Assembly (NCBI GenBank): GCA_949545755.1
Contig: CATITK010000006.1
Location: 1-34,426, forward strand
From: Polaribacter sejongensis
Lineage (GTDB): Bacteria > Bacteroidota > Bacteroidia > Flavobacteriales > Flavobacteriaceae
Reading direction: 5' to 3'
Length of the DNA stretch: 34,426 nucleotides
Below, in pieces: positions 10,101 to 17,449 of the stretch (within the stretch, counting starts at the first letter, position 1; the number at the start of each line of letters is the position of its first letter). A program made the translations under genes and the position numbers. The notes below the pieces were generated by a model. The model was not told where the DNA came from. It worked only from the letters and a program-made list of their open reading frames with translations, and did not search any database.

Positions 10101-10543
10101 CAGGTGAATCTAACGATAATTCAGATGCAGATATCTATGAAATATATAAAGAGCAAAGTCTGTTAAGACAAGAATTACAAAAACAAATTAGTCAGTCTGA
10201 AGCTGAAGGTAATGGTACAAATTCAGCAGTAAAAAGAGCGTTGAAAAAGATGGAAGATTTAGAAAATGAAATTTTAGAAAAAGGACATAATCTTGGCACA
10301 TTACAAAAAATGAATGCCCTTAACTATGAATTACTAAAATTAAGTCAAGCCGTTTTAGAGCAGGGTAAAGATAACAAGCGAAAATCAAATACCAACTTTA
10401 AAGTACTGCAAAAGAGAAATATTAAAGTAATCGAGTTCAAAAAGCAGTTTTTCAATCAAACAGAAATATTAAACAGACAATCATTACCTTTGCAGCAAAA
10501 TTATAAAAATAAAGTCAGAGCATATTTTTCTGACATTAAGTAA
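7190..10543 (+). CDS. DUF4175-type large membrane-anchored coiled-coil protein
   Basis: 1117 residues. Three hydrophobic helices lie near the N-terminus (about 25-47, 56-78 and 153-170). A long beta-rich, probably periplasmic region follows (about 175-485), then an extended Gln/Glu/Lys coiled coil (about 490-700). Next come a helical region and a Lys/Gly-rich low-complexity segment (about 897-973). The architecture and position match the DUF4175 proteins of Bacteroidota. Function is unknown; some databases call members ATPase-like, but I see no Walker A motif. The large extracytoplasmic part suggests an envelope role, which is inference. It starts a tight (+) run with ybeY (9 bp gap) and mnmG. 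Upstream there is a small palindrome GTTAAAA-GCG-TTTTAAC at 7135-7151. Confidence 0.82.
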   Translation: MVNGFKNIEQKLHQFTRKYYTSELIKGTILFLSLGCLYFFFTLFLEYFLWLKTTARTLLFWFFLGVELFLLIRFIVLPVFKLIGLRAGITAVHSSKIIGRHFPEVQDKLLNVLQLKQNANKSDLLAASIDQKAHELQSVPFVKAVDFTQNKKFLKYAIIPVLILLVTLFSGNRQVFTSSLERIVNHRTSYIPPAPFSFSLKEKKLQVIQGKSITVFIGVKGKVLPVEAKIHFENQHYYLQNSSNATFSYTFLDVKKTVDFYVEANGVQSQKYQIEVLKTPTINNISLGLNYPSYIGKRNERIQNAGNIVVPEGTKVTWNVFASQTDSVAFTNNGKRVFFEPTSINNFIFSKKINTPIDYQISSSNTNLSNFENLHFSVSVVKDEAPLISVQSNIDSISRGTAVFAGQVSDDYGIKKLQLVYYVDTTPQLQNILDLEITNENIQTFYYEFPGGLSIEKGVNYNLFFQVFDNDGVHGSKKSKSKIFNYRKQTEEELEQELLQEQRNTINNIENSIQKQQQQRKKLEEVQKDLQVKKKINWNDQKKIKKFVKRQNQYHKMMQRQTEKLQENLEEKVSVNEQIQQKKEVLKRRIAELNKLEKQQKLLAEIQKIAEKLNKEDLLKKAKELAQQNQQQERSLTRILELTKRFYVEQKAMQIANKIEKLSQKQERLAQNEANDAIAQKEILKSFEEIKEELKELNKDNENLKEPMGLPDVEKEQEEIDAELKSFEDNLFRDRSAAAKKNQKNSSKKMKEMSVKMQKEMLEMEGESMEENVDDLRKILENLLIFSFKQEQLMNKFDETSTSHPDFGNDLKFQNQLKTYFEHIDDSLYVLSLRLPKISVKIKDDLSTTHYNLALSLDNFSENNFSKGISNQRYVMTAVNDLADYLSNILSDMKNSMSMNKGKGKKEKGSGFSLPDLIKKQGDLSEKMKEGLKKEGKSGEEKDGEKDGKGNKLGKQGKKPGEGGVKAKKGTGESNDNSDADIYEIYKEQSLLRQELQKQISQSEAEGNGTNSAVKRALKKMEDLENEILEKGHNLGTLQKMNALNYELLKLSQAVLEQGKDNKRKSNTNFKVLQKRNIKVIEFKKQFFNQTEILNRQSLPLQQNYKNKVRAYFSDIK

Positions 10544-10552
10544 ATACAAAGT

Positions 10553-10966
10553 ATGATTACATTCAATTATGAAACATCATTTCAAATTGATAATGAATCC
10601 CTTTTGGAAGATTGGGTCTCAGCCGTTGTTTTAGCACAAGGGTTTGAGCTTGGTGATATCAGCTATGTTTTTTGTGATGATGATTATCTGCACAAGTTAA
10701 ATGTAGAATTTTTACAGCATGATACCCTAACCGATATCATTAGTTTTGATACTACTTTAGGGAAGGTCATTAGTGGAGATATTTTTATTTCTGTAGAAAG
10801 AGTCATTGATAATGCGTTAGATTATAAGGTCCCTTTTATCGAAGAGTTTCATCGGGTACTGATTCATGGTGTATTACATTTTATGGGTTATACAGATAAG
10901 TCTGATGCAGATAAAAAGGAAATGAGAATCGCTGAAGACAAGGCAATTCTTATGATAAGTAAATGA
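10553..10966 (+). CDS. ybeY: Endoribonuclease YbeY / rRNA maturation factor
   Basis: 137 residues, the usual size. YbeY is a metal-dependent endoribonuclease involved in 16S rRNA 3'-end maturation and 70S quality control. The conserved EFHRVLIHGVLHFMGYTDKS gives two of the three canonical metal ligands, His105 and His109. The third position, His in E. coli (GYDH), aligns here with Asp115 (GYTD). DTLTDIISFDT, the N-terminal family signature, is also present. Such an Asp replacement is, as I recall, usual in Bacteroidota orthologues. The gene sits 9 bp after the DUF4175 gene and 45 bp before mnmG. Confidence 0.93.
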   Translation: MITFNYETSFQIDNESLLEDWVSAVVLAQGFELGDISYVFCDDDYLHKLNVEFLQHDTLTDIISFDTTLGKVISGDIFISVERVIDNALDYKVPFIEEFHRVLIHGVLHFMGYTDKSDADKKEMRIAEDKAILMISK

Positions 10967-10987
10967 CAGTCAGTTTAATAACTAATA

Positions 10988-11003
10988 AGTTTCACGTGGA
11001 ACG
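10988..11003. other. parS-like palindrome upstream of mnmG
   Basis: AGTTTCACGTGGAACG matches 14 of 16 positions of the reverse complement of the B. subtilis-type parS (TGTTTCACGTGGAACA), missing only the two outermost bases. It lies 8 bp before the mnmG start. ParB/Spo0J binds such sites to load onto origin-proximal DNA for chromosome segregation; ParA and ParB are not encoded in this window. Confidence 0.65.
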
Positions 11004-11011
11004 GTAATATA

Positions 11012-12889
11012 ATGAGTTTATTTTCAACAACATATGATGTAATTGTAGTAGGAGGAGGGCATGCGGGAAGCGAAGCCGCTGCAGCTGCTGCAAACATGGG
11101 CGCGCACACCTTATTAATTACAATGAATTTGCAGAATATTGCTCAGATGAGTTGCAATCCAGCAATGGGAGGAATCGCAAAAGGACAAATTGTACGAGAG
11201 ATTGATGCGTTGGGTGGCTATAGTGGAATCGTTACTGATAAAACAGCAATCCAGTTTAAGATGTTGAATAAGTCAAAAGGACCTGCAATGTGGAGTCCAA
11301 GAGTTCAGTCTGATAGAATGCAGTTTGCAGATTGTTGGAGAACCATGCTAGAGGAGACAGCCAATGTTGACTTTTATCAAGATGCTGTAAATGATTTATT
11401 GTTCGATAAGAATGTGATCATTGGGGTCAAAACAGCACTAGGCTTAGAGATAAAAGCAAAGACAGTTATCATCACAGCAGGTACTTTTTTAAATGGTTTG
11501 ATTCACATAGGTGATAAAAGCTTTGGTGGAGGTAGGGCTGGAGAAGGAGCTTCGACAGGAATTACAGAGAGTTTGGTTTCAAAGGGTTTTGAGTCAGGTA
11601 GAATGAAAACAGGAACACCGCCAAGAGTTGATGGTCGTTCTTTAGATTATTCTAAAATGATAGAACAACCTGGAGATGAAATTACTGAGAAATTTTCTTA
11701 TTTGCCAACTACTAAATCATTGCAAAAACAACGTTCCTGCTATTTGACTTATACTAATCTTGCTGTCCATGATTTGCTCCGTGAGGGTTTCGATAGGTCC
11801 CCAATGTTTAATGGTAGAATTAAATCTACAGGTCCTAGGTATTGTCCTTCTGTGGAGGACAAGATAGATCGTTTTGCGACCAAGGATAGGCATCAAATTT
11901 TTGTCGAGCCAGAAGGTTGGACAACAGTTGAGATGTATGTAAATGGATTTTCAACTTCACTTCCAGAAGATATTCAAGACAAAGCAATTAGAGCAGTTGC
12001 TGGATTTGAAAACGTAAAGTTTTTAAGATATGGATATGCTATAGAGTATGATTATTTCCCTCCTACACAGCTTACTCATTCCTTAGAAACAAAGTTAATC
12101 AAAAACTTGTTTTTTGCAGGCCAAATTAATGGTACTACTGGATATGAAGAAGCTGCCGCACAAGGATTAATGGCAGGAGTAAATGCTGCCTTAAAGACCC
12201 AGAAAAAAGATCCTTTTATCCTAAAAAGAAATGAAGCTTACATTGGTGTTTTGATTGATGATCTAATTACAAAAGGAACAGAAGAGCCCTATCGAATGTT
12301 TACTTCCAGGGCAGAGTATAGAACTTTGTTAAGACAAGACAATGCCGATTTAAGATTAACACCATTAGGTTTTGAATTAGGTTTAGCGTCTAAAGAAAGG
12401 ATGGATCGTGTGTTAGAAAAGCAATCTAAAGCAGACTTGTTAATTAAATTTTTACAAGAGACGAGTGTCAAGCAAGAAGAGATAAACCCTATTTTAGAAG
12501 CAAAGAATTTAGCATTGATTCATCAATCGATGAAGCTTTATAAAATTGCTGCAAGACCTCAATTAGAGTTTTCTGACTTTAAAAACATAAAAAAATTGAC
12601 GGCTTTTCTTGCAGCCAATTTTATTGATAAAGAGGTCATTGAGCAAGCTGTAATCCATTTAAAATATTCCGGTTACATTGAGAAGGAAAAGAACAATGCT
12701 GATAAACTAAATAGGCTTGAAAACGTTAAGATCCCTTCTAGATTTAACTATCAAAAAGTAAAGTCCCTTTCTTTCGAGGCCAGAGAAAAGTTGAGTAAAA
12801 TTCAACCAATTTCAATTTCCCAAGCGAGTAGAATTAGTGGTGTTTCTCCGAGTGATATTTCTGTCCTTTTAGTTTATATGGGAAGATAG
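11012..12889 (+). CDS. mnmG: tRNA uridine-5-carboxymethylaminomethyl modification enzyme MnmG (GidA)
   Basis: 625 residues, typical length. MnmG, an FAD enzyme, works with MnmE to make cmnm5U34 at the wobble position of tRNAs, using NADH, glycine and methylene-THF. Visible are the Rossmann FAD motif VVGGGHAGSEAA (12-23), the family signature CNPAMGGIAKGQIVREIDAL near residue 48, the second signature GPRYCPSVEDKI, and the C-terminal ISGVSPSDISVLLVYMGR region that contacts MnmE/tRNA. Only 45 bp separate it from ybeY, and that gap holds a parS-like palindrome ending 8 bp before the ATG. A second palindrome follows the gene. In many bacteria gidA lies near the chromosome origin and parAB, which agrees with those sites. 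Confidence 0.97.
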   Translation: MSLFSTTYDVIVVGGGHAGSEAAAAAANMGAHTLLITMNLQNIAQMSCNPAMGGIAKGQIVREIDALGGYSGIVTDKTAIQFKMLNKSKGPAMWSPRVQSDRMQFADCWRTMLEETANVDFYQDAVNDLLFDKNVIIGVKTALGLEIKAKTVIITAGTFLNGLIHIGDKSFGGGRAGEGASTGITESLVSKGFESGRMKTGTPPRVDGRSLDYSKMIEQPGDEITEKFSYLPTTKSLQKQRSCYLTYTNLAVHDLLREGFDRSPMFNGRIKSTGPRYCPSVEDKIDRFATKDRHQIFVEPEGWTTVEMYVNGFSTSLPEDIQDKAIRAVAGFENVKFLRYGYAIEYDYFPPTQLTHSLETKLIKNLFFAGQINGTTGYEEAAAQGLMAGVNAALKTQKKDPFILKRNEAYIGVLIDDLITKGTEEPYRMFTSRAEYRTLLRQDNADLRLTPLGFELGLASKERMDRVLEKQSKADLLIKFLQETSVKQEEINPILEAKNLALIHQSMKLYKIAARPQLEFSDFKNIKKLTAFLAANFIDKEVIEQAVIHLKYSGYIEKEKNNADKLNRLENVKIPSRFNYQKVKSLSFEAREKLSKIQPISISQASRISGVSPSDISVLLVYMGR

Positions 12890-12908
12890 TTGTTTGTATT
12901 TTCTAAGA

Positions 12909-12924
12909 TGTTCCACGAGGAACA
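12909..12924. other. Second parS-like palindrome, downstream of mnmG
   Basis: TGTTCCACGAGGAACA differs at one position (T to A in the centre) from the perfect palindrome TGTTCCACGTGGAACA, a parS-type sequence. It lies between mnmG and the methyltransferase gene, 11 bp before the latter's ATG and about 1.92 kb from the first site. Confidence 0.6.
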
Positions 12925-12935
12925 ATTCAAAATAA

Positions 12936-13793
12936 ATGAAAAAAGAAAAAGATTTTTATCAAAATTTGAAACCTTTTTTAAGGTGTATAGATGCTTCGGT
13001 TTCTAAAGAAGTTTATCAAGTAATGATAAATAAAGAGTACGAAATGTTAGTTACAAATCCAGTTCCTGAAAACCTAGCCGATTACTACAAAAGTGAAGCT
13101 TATATTTCCCACACAGATTCTAAAAAAACACTTTTAGATAAAGTATACCAATTTGTAAAAAACATCACATTAAAGAAAAAATTAAAACTTGTAAACTCCT
13201 TCAGTACCCTTTCGAAAAATATTTTAGATGTGGGTGCAGGAACTGGTGATTTTCTAAAAGTTTGTCAAAATGATTCATGGAAGGTTTTTGGGGTTGAACC
13301 AAGTTTAGTTGCTAGAAAAATTGCGAAAGGTAAAGATGTTTTTTTAACAGCGGAACTCCTGAAAGTAGAAAACAGAAAATTTGATATTATTACACTTTGG
13401 CATGTTTTAGAACACGTTGAAAAATTATCTGAATCTATTTTAAAATTTAAAGAGTTGCTTTCTGATGAGGGTAGATTAATAATTGCGGTTCCTAATTATA
13501 AAAGTGATGATGCAAAATATTATAAAGAGTTTTGGGCTGCCTTTGATGTTCCAAGACATCTCTGGCATTTTTCTCAAAGTGCCATTCACAAAATTTTCTC
13601 TAAAGAGAAGATGGTTGTAGAAAAAATAATACCAATGAAATTTGACGCTTATTATGTTTCTCTTTTAAGTGAAAAATATAAGACAGGAAAAATGAATTTG
13701 ATGAGCGCCTTTTATCGAGGGTTTATTTCAAATTTTAAAGCGAGAACAACTACGGAGTATTCTTCTTTAATCTATGTGCTAAAAAAGTATTAA
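12936..13793 (+). CDS. Class I SAM-dependent methyltransferase
   Basis: 285 residues. The SAM-binding motif I ILDVGAGTGDF is near residue 96-106, followed by the acidic end of the next strand (VFGVEPS) and the post-motif LWHVLEHVEK typical of Methyltransf_23/UbiE-like enzymes. WHFSQSAIHKIF is also family-typical. The N-terminal 90 residues precede the SAM domain and contain LADYYKSEAYISHTDSKKTL, seen in a group of Bacteroidota methyltransferases next to mnmG. The substrate is not shown by the sequence. It follows mnmG by 46 bp, with the second parS-like palindrome in the gap, and ends before a strong bidirectional terminator at 13860-13897. Confidence 0.85.
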   Translation: MKKEKDFYQNLKPFLRCIDASVSKEVYQVMINKEYEMLVTNPVPENLADYYKSEAYISHTDSKKTLLDKVYQFVKNITLKKKLKLVNSFSTLSKNILDVGAGTGDFLKVCQNDSWKVFGVEPSLVARKIAKGKDVFLTAELLKVENRKFDIITLWHVLEHVEKLSESILKFKELLSDEGRLIIAVPNYKSDDAKYYKEFWAAFDVPRHLWHFSQSAIHKIFSKEKMVVEKIIPMKFDAYYVSLLSEKYKTGKMNLMSAFYRGFISNFKARTTTEYSSLIYVLKKY

Positions 13794-13859
13794 AAACAGT
13801 TTTAAGCTACTGTAAGTCTGTTTTCACATTCTTGGCCTTGCCTGATGTTCAGGAAAACA

Positions 13860-13897
13860 ATAAAACCCCTTAAAACATCTATTTTAAGGGGTTTTAT
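13860..13897. terminator. Bidirectional rho-independent terminator
   Basis: A perfect 16-bp stem (ATAAAACCCCTTAAAA, 13860-13875, with TTTTAAGGGGTTTTAT, 13882-13897) and a 6-nt loop CATCTA. It lies between the convergent methyltransferase (+) and DoxX-like (-) genes and has T-tracts for both directions. Confidence 0.9.
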
Positions 13898-13935
13898 TAT
13901 AGAAAATAATTATTAATAATTATTTATCATCAATT

Positions 13936-14334
13936 TTAATTATTTAGTAAGTACACTCCCAAAAGAGTAATAATAAAATAGACGGCCAAAGACATTGCTC
14001 CTGCATAATCTTTTGCCAAACGCTGACCAATAAGCAAGAAAATTAAAGTAATCGCAGAAAGCGTTACTCCTAATAAGGCAATTTCTTTTGTTTCTGAAGT
14101 ATAAATTTGATAGACCCCAATCAGCATTAAAATACCTGCAATAATTTCTATAATTAAAATAATGCTTAAGAGTAGTGGTACACTATTTTTAAAAGGAGTG
14201 TTTTTAAAATGATCTTTAATAAAATTTAAATTTCCTTTCCAGTCCAAAATTTTGTCTATTCCAGATTGTATAAATGTAACAATTAAAAAAAGTAAAATTA
14301 ATACTTCTGTTGGGTTATTGGATAATAATTTCAT
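13936..14334 (-). CDS. DoxX-family-like inner membrane protein
   Basis: 132 residues with four predicted membrane helices (about 9-24, 54-75, 85-105 and 113-130). The order and the phrase FIQSGIDKILDWKG after helix 1 fit the small DoxX/DoxD-like family of Bacteroidota. Biochemical role is uncertain for the family; some members are linked to quinone or redox functions. The frame is open further upstream to a TTG at 14349, but the first ATG is at 14334 and gives the ordinary start MKLLSNNPTEV. It is 143 bp downstream of the hydroxyacid dehydrogenase gene, so linkage to that operon is uncertain. Confidence 0.8.
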   Translation of the reverse strand: MKLLSNNPTEVLILLFLIVTFIQSGIDKILDWKGNLNFIKDHFKNTPFKNSVPLLLSIILIIEIIAGILMLIGVYQIYTSETKEIALLGVTLSAITLIFLLIGQRLAKDYAGAMSLAVYFIITLLGVYLLNN

Positions 14335-14492
14335 TTTATGGTTTTTCAAATTAATTTTTTATTTGCAACTGTCTCTGATGCTGAAAATACTGTTCCTTTG
14401 TGTTTTATAATATTGAGTTAAAGCTTCTTTAAAGTAGTGTTCGATATGCTCTTTCAAATTTTTTAGTACAAAACTGAAGACTCAAATTAGTA

Positions 14493-15434
14493 TCACTTAC
14501 CAAAGGTTGTTTTGATTTTATCAACGATTGTTTGCGCTAATCTTTCTTTACTTTCTATGGTCCAACCAGCAACATGGGGAGATAAAAGCACTTTTTCAGA
14601 TTTGATTAAATATTGAAAAGCTTCGGGCATTTTATCCTTAGAAAAAAGATTTTCGAAAGATGCTTTTTCATATTCCAAAACATCCAATCCTGCTCCTAAA
14701 ATTTTACCAGATTTTAAACCAGAAACCAAATCATTTGTCACAACAGATTTCCCGCGAGCAGTATTTATCAACCAAAAATTCTTTTTAAAGGCATTGATAA
14801 ATTTAGTATTTATCATATTCTGAGTACGTAAAGTTTGTGGAGTGTGTAAGCTTAATACCTCTGTCTTTTCTTGTAATTCTGATAAAGAGACTTGCTTACA
14901 ATTCTCATCACCAACGTTTGGTTTGATGTCATAACACAACACTTGAACATCAAAACCACGTAGTTTTTTAGCGAAAGACTTCCCCATATTTCCATAACCA
15001 ATTAAGCCAATAATACTTCCGTCGAGTTCAATACCACGATTTTCTTCACGCAACCATTTTCCATTTCTAACTTCTTTATCGGCTTTATTTAGCTTGTTAA
15101 AAAGAGATAGTAACATTCCTAAAGAGTGTTCTCCAACGGCGTTTCTGTTTCCTTCAGGAGCGGCAATTAATTGGATGTTGTTCGCAACAGCATATTCACA
15201 ATCGATATTTTCTAGACCAGCTCCAACTCTTCCTATAAACTTTAAACGAGTCGCTTTGTCTAGGAAAGATTTGTCTATAGAAAAACGACTTCTGATGATG
15301 AAACCGTCATACAGATGAATCTTATTTTCAATTTCAGATTTTGAGGAAGTGTAGTCTTCATCATTTTGATACCCCAACTCACAGAGTTGATTGAGTAAAA
15401 GAGGGTGGTTTGTATCTAAATGGAGTATTTTCAT
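14493..15434 (-). CDS. D-isomer-specific 2-hydroxyacid dehydrogenase, NAD-dependent
   Basis: 313 residues, normal for the family. These enzymes reversibly oxidise D-2-hydroxyacids to 2-oxoacids with NAD. The substrate domain (1-95 and about 280-313) flanks the Rossmann domain, with GLIGYGNMGKSFAKKL as its dinucleotide motif. Expected catalytic positions are visible: Arg in NTARGKSVV, Glu in GLDVLEYE, and His in LLSPHVAGWT. It resembles phosphoglycerate dehydrogenase-like (SerA/GhrB group) proteins but lacks an ACT domain, so the exact substrate is open. It lies 26 bp after panB and is likely co-transcribed with it. Confidence 0.88.
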   Translation of the reverse strand: MKILHLDTNHPLLLNQLCELGYQNDEDYTSSKSEIENKIHLYDGFIIRSRFSIDKSFLDKATRLKFIGRVGAGLENIDCEYAVANNIQLIAAPEGNRNAVGEHSLGMLLSLFNKLNKADKEVRNGKWLREENRGIELDGSIIGLIGYGNMGKSFAKKLRGFDVQVLCYDIKPNVGDENCKQVSLSELQEKTEVLSLHTPQTLRTQNMINTKFINAFKKNFWLINTARGKSVVTNDLVSGLKSGKILGAGLDVLEYEKASFENLFSKDKMPEAFQYLIKSEKVLLSPHVAGWTIESKERLAQTIVDKIKTTFGK

Positions 15435-15460
15435 TTTAGCGTTTGTAAATCTCTAGACTT

Positions 15461-16279
15461 TTAATACTGTTCTTTTTCATTAGGGAAATCGCCGCTTTTT
15501 ACGTTTTCTATATAAGCTTCAAAAGCACCCGTCATATCTTTATATAAGTCTAAATATCTTCTTAAAAAACGGGGCTGAAATTCATGTGTCATTCCAATCA
15601 TATCATGGGTAACTAACACTTGTCCATCCACGCCATTTCCGGCACCAATTCCTATTACAGGAATTGTTAAAGCCTCAGCAATTTTTTGAGCTAATTTTGC
15701 AGGTACTTTTTCTAAAACCAATGCAAAACAACCAATTCTTTCGAGCAGTAGTGCGTCTTCCATAAGTTTTTCTGCTTCTTGCTCCTCTTTTGCTCTTACG
15801 GTATAGGTTCCAAATTTATAGATAGATTGTGGCGTTAAACCTAAATGACCCATCACTGGAATTCCCGCATTCAAAATCCGTTTAATAGACTCTTTAATTT
15901 CTTTTCCACCTTCTAATTTTATAGAGTGCCCACCGCTCTCTTTCATAATTCTTATTGCAGAACGCAACGCTTCTTTTGGGTCAGATTGGTAACTTCCAAA
16001 AGGTAAATCTACCACGACCAAACACCTGTCTATTCCTTTGACAACCGAGCTTGCATGGTAAATCATCTGATCTAATGTAATTGGCAACGTAGTTTCATTA
16101 CCTGCCATCACATTGGAGGCAGAGTCTCCTACTAAGAGGACATCAATACCAGCTCCATCTAAAATTTTTGCCATGGTAAAATCATAGGCAGTTAACATGG
16201 AAATTTTCTCTCCATGCTTCTTCATATCTACCAGAGATTTTACAGTAACTTTTTTATATTCTTTTTTTGATGCTGACAT
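15461..16279 (-). CDS. panB: 3-methyl-2-oxobutanoate hydroxymethyltransferase
   Basis: 272 residues, typical length. PanB transfers a hydroxymethyl group from 5,10-methylene-THF to 2-oxoisovalerate to make ketopantoate, the first committed step towards pantothenate and CoA. Signature parts are visible: [20 protein letters not shown] at 26-45, [20 protein letters not shown] (metal-binding Asp), [27 protein letters not shown], and LVLEKVPA with the catalytic Glu. [16 protein letters not shown] near the end is also typical. A promoter-like TACATTTA (minus strand, 16303-16310) lies 23 bp upstream. The 2-hydroxyacid dehydrogenase follows at 26 bp. Confidence 0.97.
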   Translation of the reverse strand: MSASKKEYKKVTVKSLVDMKKHGEKISMLTAYDFTMAKILDGAGIDVLLVGDSASNVMAGNETTLPITLDQMIYHASSVVKGIDRCLVVVDLPFGSYQSDPKEALRSAIRIMKESGGHSIKLEGGKEIKESIKRILNAGIPVMGHLGLTPQSIYKFGTYTVRAKEEQEAEKLMEDALLLERIGCFALVLEKVPAKLAQKIAEALTIPVIGIGAGNGVDGQVLVTHDMIGMTHEFQPRFLRRYLDLYKDMTGAFEAYIENVKSGDFPNEKEQY

Positions 16280-16440
16280 CTTTTTTATTTTTTAGTATCT
16301 TGTAAATGTAATAAATATCATCTGATATAAGACAAGTTAATTTTTCGTTAATCTTAAATGAATGAAAATTATCAACTGTTTTTTTTGATTATTTTTATAC
16401 TTGCAAAAACTGCAAAACTTTTAATAAAAAAAAATAGTCT

Positions 16441-16448
16441 TATATTTG
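16441..16448 (+). promoter_or_regulatory. Promoter -7 element (TATATTTG) of the ECF sigma gene
   Basis: TATATTTG matches TAnnTTTG and ends 15 bp before the ATG at 16464. It supports that ATG over the upstream TTG at 16446, which lies inside the element. Confidence 0.5.
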
Positions 16449-16463
16449 GTTATTATTTTAAGA

Positions 16464-17030
16464 ATGGCAGAAGAAAAACTTTTATTGAATGTAGACAAAT
16501 GGATAGATAATTATGCAGATTATATGTATAATTATGCAATTGTACGTGTAAACGATAGTGACCTAGCAAAAGACTTAGTTCAAGATACTTTTTTTGCGGG
16601 TCTAAAATCAGCAAAAAATTTTCAAGGGAAGTCTACAGAAAGAACTTGGTTGATTTCTATTTTAAAAAGAAAAATAATAGATCATTACAGAAAAATAAAT
16701 TCTAAAAAAGGACAAGCTGAAGTTCGAATGAATTTTTATGATGATGGAGAAAATGAAGGAAATTGGTTAGAAGAAAGAGTGCCTCAAAGTTGGGAAAACC
16801 AATCGGAAAAATCAGTTGAAAATGATGAGTTAAAAAAGCAGTTAAGCTCTTGTATAGAGGCTTTACCTGAAAAATACGCCATGGTTTTTAGAATGAAAAC
16901 AATACAAGAATTTGAGACAGAAGAAATTTGTAAGGAGTTAGACATTACTTCGTCAAATTTATGGGTAATTATTCATAGAGCTAGAACACAGCTTAGAAAA
17001 TGCATGGAAGATAACTGGTTTAATAATTAA
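16464..17030 (+). CDS. ECF-type sigma-70 family RNA polymerase sigma factor
   Basis: 188 residues. Region 2 is seen in YADYMYNYAIVRVNDSDLAK through AWL-like TWLISILKRKIIDHYRK. A variable linker follows, then region 4 with LSSCIEALPEKYAMVFRMKT and the helix-turn-helix EICKELDITSSNLWVIIHRA. It would direct RNA polymerase to a set of stress or envelope promoters. The ATG at 16464 is chosen because the longer frame to 16446 uses TTG and overlaps the promoter element. Only 3 bp separate it from the next gene, which carries a zinc anti-sigma signature, so they are very likely a regulator pair. A terminator at 17314 ends the unit. The target regulon is not visible. Confidence 0.92.
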   Translation: MAEEKLLLNVDKWIDNYADYMYNYAIVRVNDSDLAKDLVQDTFFAGLKSAKNFQGKSTERTWLISILKRKIIDHYRKINSKKGQAEVRMNFYDDGENEGNWLEERVPQSWENQSEKSVENDELKKQLSSCIEALPEKYAMVFRMKTIQEFETEEICKELDITSSNLWVIIHRARTQLRKCMEDNWFNN

Positions 17031-17033
17031 GAA

Positions 17034-17294
17034 ATGTTTAAAAATTTAAGAATTACTTGCGATGAAGCTACAATGATTTGTGACAAAAGTCAGTATGGAG
17101 CTTCTACTTTATTAAATAGGTTAAAATTAAATATTCATTTTATTGGATGTAAAAAGTGCATTTTATACACAAAACAAAATGTAAAGTTAACAGACCTTTA
17201 TAAAGGATATTCTCATAGTTGTAAAGGCGAAAAACATACCCTATCATCAGAAGACAAAGAGGCTTTAAAAAAAACTTTTAAACTAAAGAGCTAA
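17034..17294 (+). CDS. Candidate soluble zinc-binding (ZAS-like) anti-sigma factor
   Basis: 86 residues with no signal peptide or membrane segment. His35-x3-Cys39-x2-Cys42 (HFIGCKKC) is the core signature of zinc-associated anti-sigma domains, and Cys9 lies 26 residues before the His. As I recall, the same 26-residue spacing separates Cys11 and His37 in RsrA, the cytoplasmic redox-sensing anti-sigma of Streptomyces (ligands His37, Cys41, Cys44). Further Cys residues are at 16 and 63. The start is 3 bp after the sigma gene stop, which is the normal place for an anti-sigma gene. Role as a direct, perhaps redox-responsive, inhibitor of the sigma factor is inference. Some flavobacterial relatives appear to carry unrelated automatic names. 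Confidence 0.7.
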   Translation: MFKNLRITCDEATMICDKSQYGASTLLNRLKLNIHFIGCKKCILYTKQNVKLTDLYKGYSHSCKGEKHTLSSEDKEALKKTFKLKS

Positions 17295-17313
17295 ACAAGA
17301 TAGACTTATTATT

Positions 17314-17345
17314 AAAACGGAACTTAAGAATTTAAGTTCCGTTTT
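17314..17345 (+). terminator. Rho-independent terminator of the sigma/anti-sigma unit
   Basis: A 14-bp perfect stem (AAAACGGAACTTAA, 17314-17327, with TTAAGTTCCGTTTT, 17332-17345), a 4-nt loop GAAT, and a following T-run. It lies 19 bp after the anti-sigma candidate stop. Confidence 0.9.
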
Positions 17346-17349
17346 TTTG

Positions 17350-17357
17350 TACTTTTG
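17350..17357 (+). promoter_or_regulatory. Possible promoter -7 element of the O-methyltransferase gene
   Basis: TACTTTTG fits TAnnTTTG and lies at the end of the preceding terminator. It would leave a leader of about 85 nt before the ATG at 17450. No other good candidate is seen in the gap. Confidence 0.35.
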
Positions 17358-17449
17358 ATTCTCATAAGAAAAACAATACAATTGAATTTAGAGAGTTAAT
17401 AACGTCTAACGATCTAGTAAATTCTAAAGAACCAAACATTTTTATTAGA

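Noticed and set aside
9841-10101. Pro/Phe-rich minus-strand frame opposite the DUF4175 gene
   Set aside because: It is the antisense of the Lys/Gly-rich segment.
14335-14349. TTG start adding five residues to the DoxX-like protein
   Set aside because: The ATG at 14334 is a normal start with no reason to prefer TTG.
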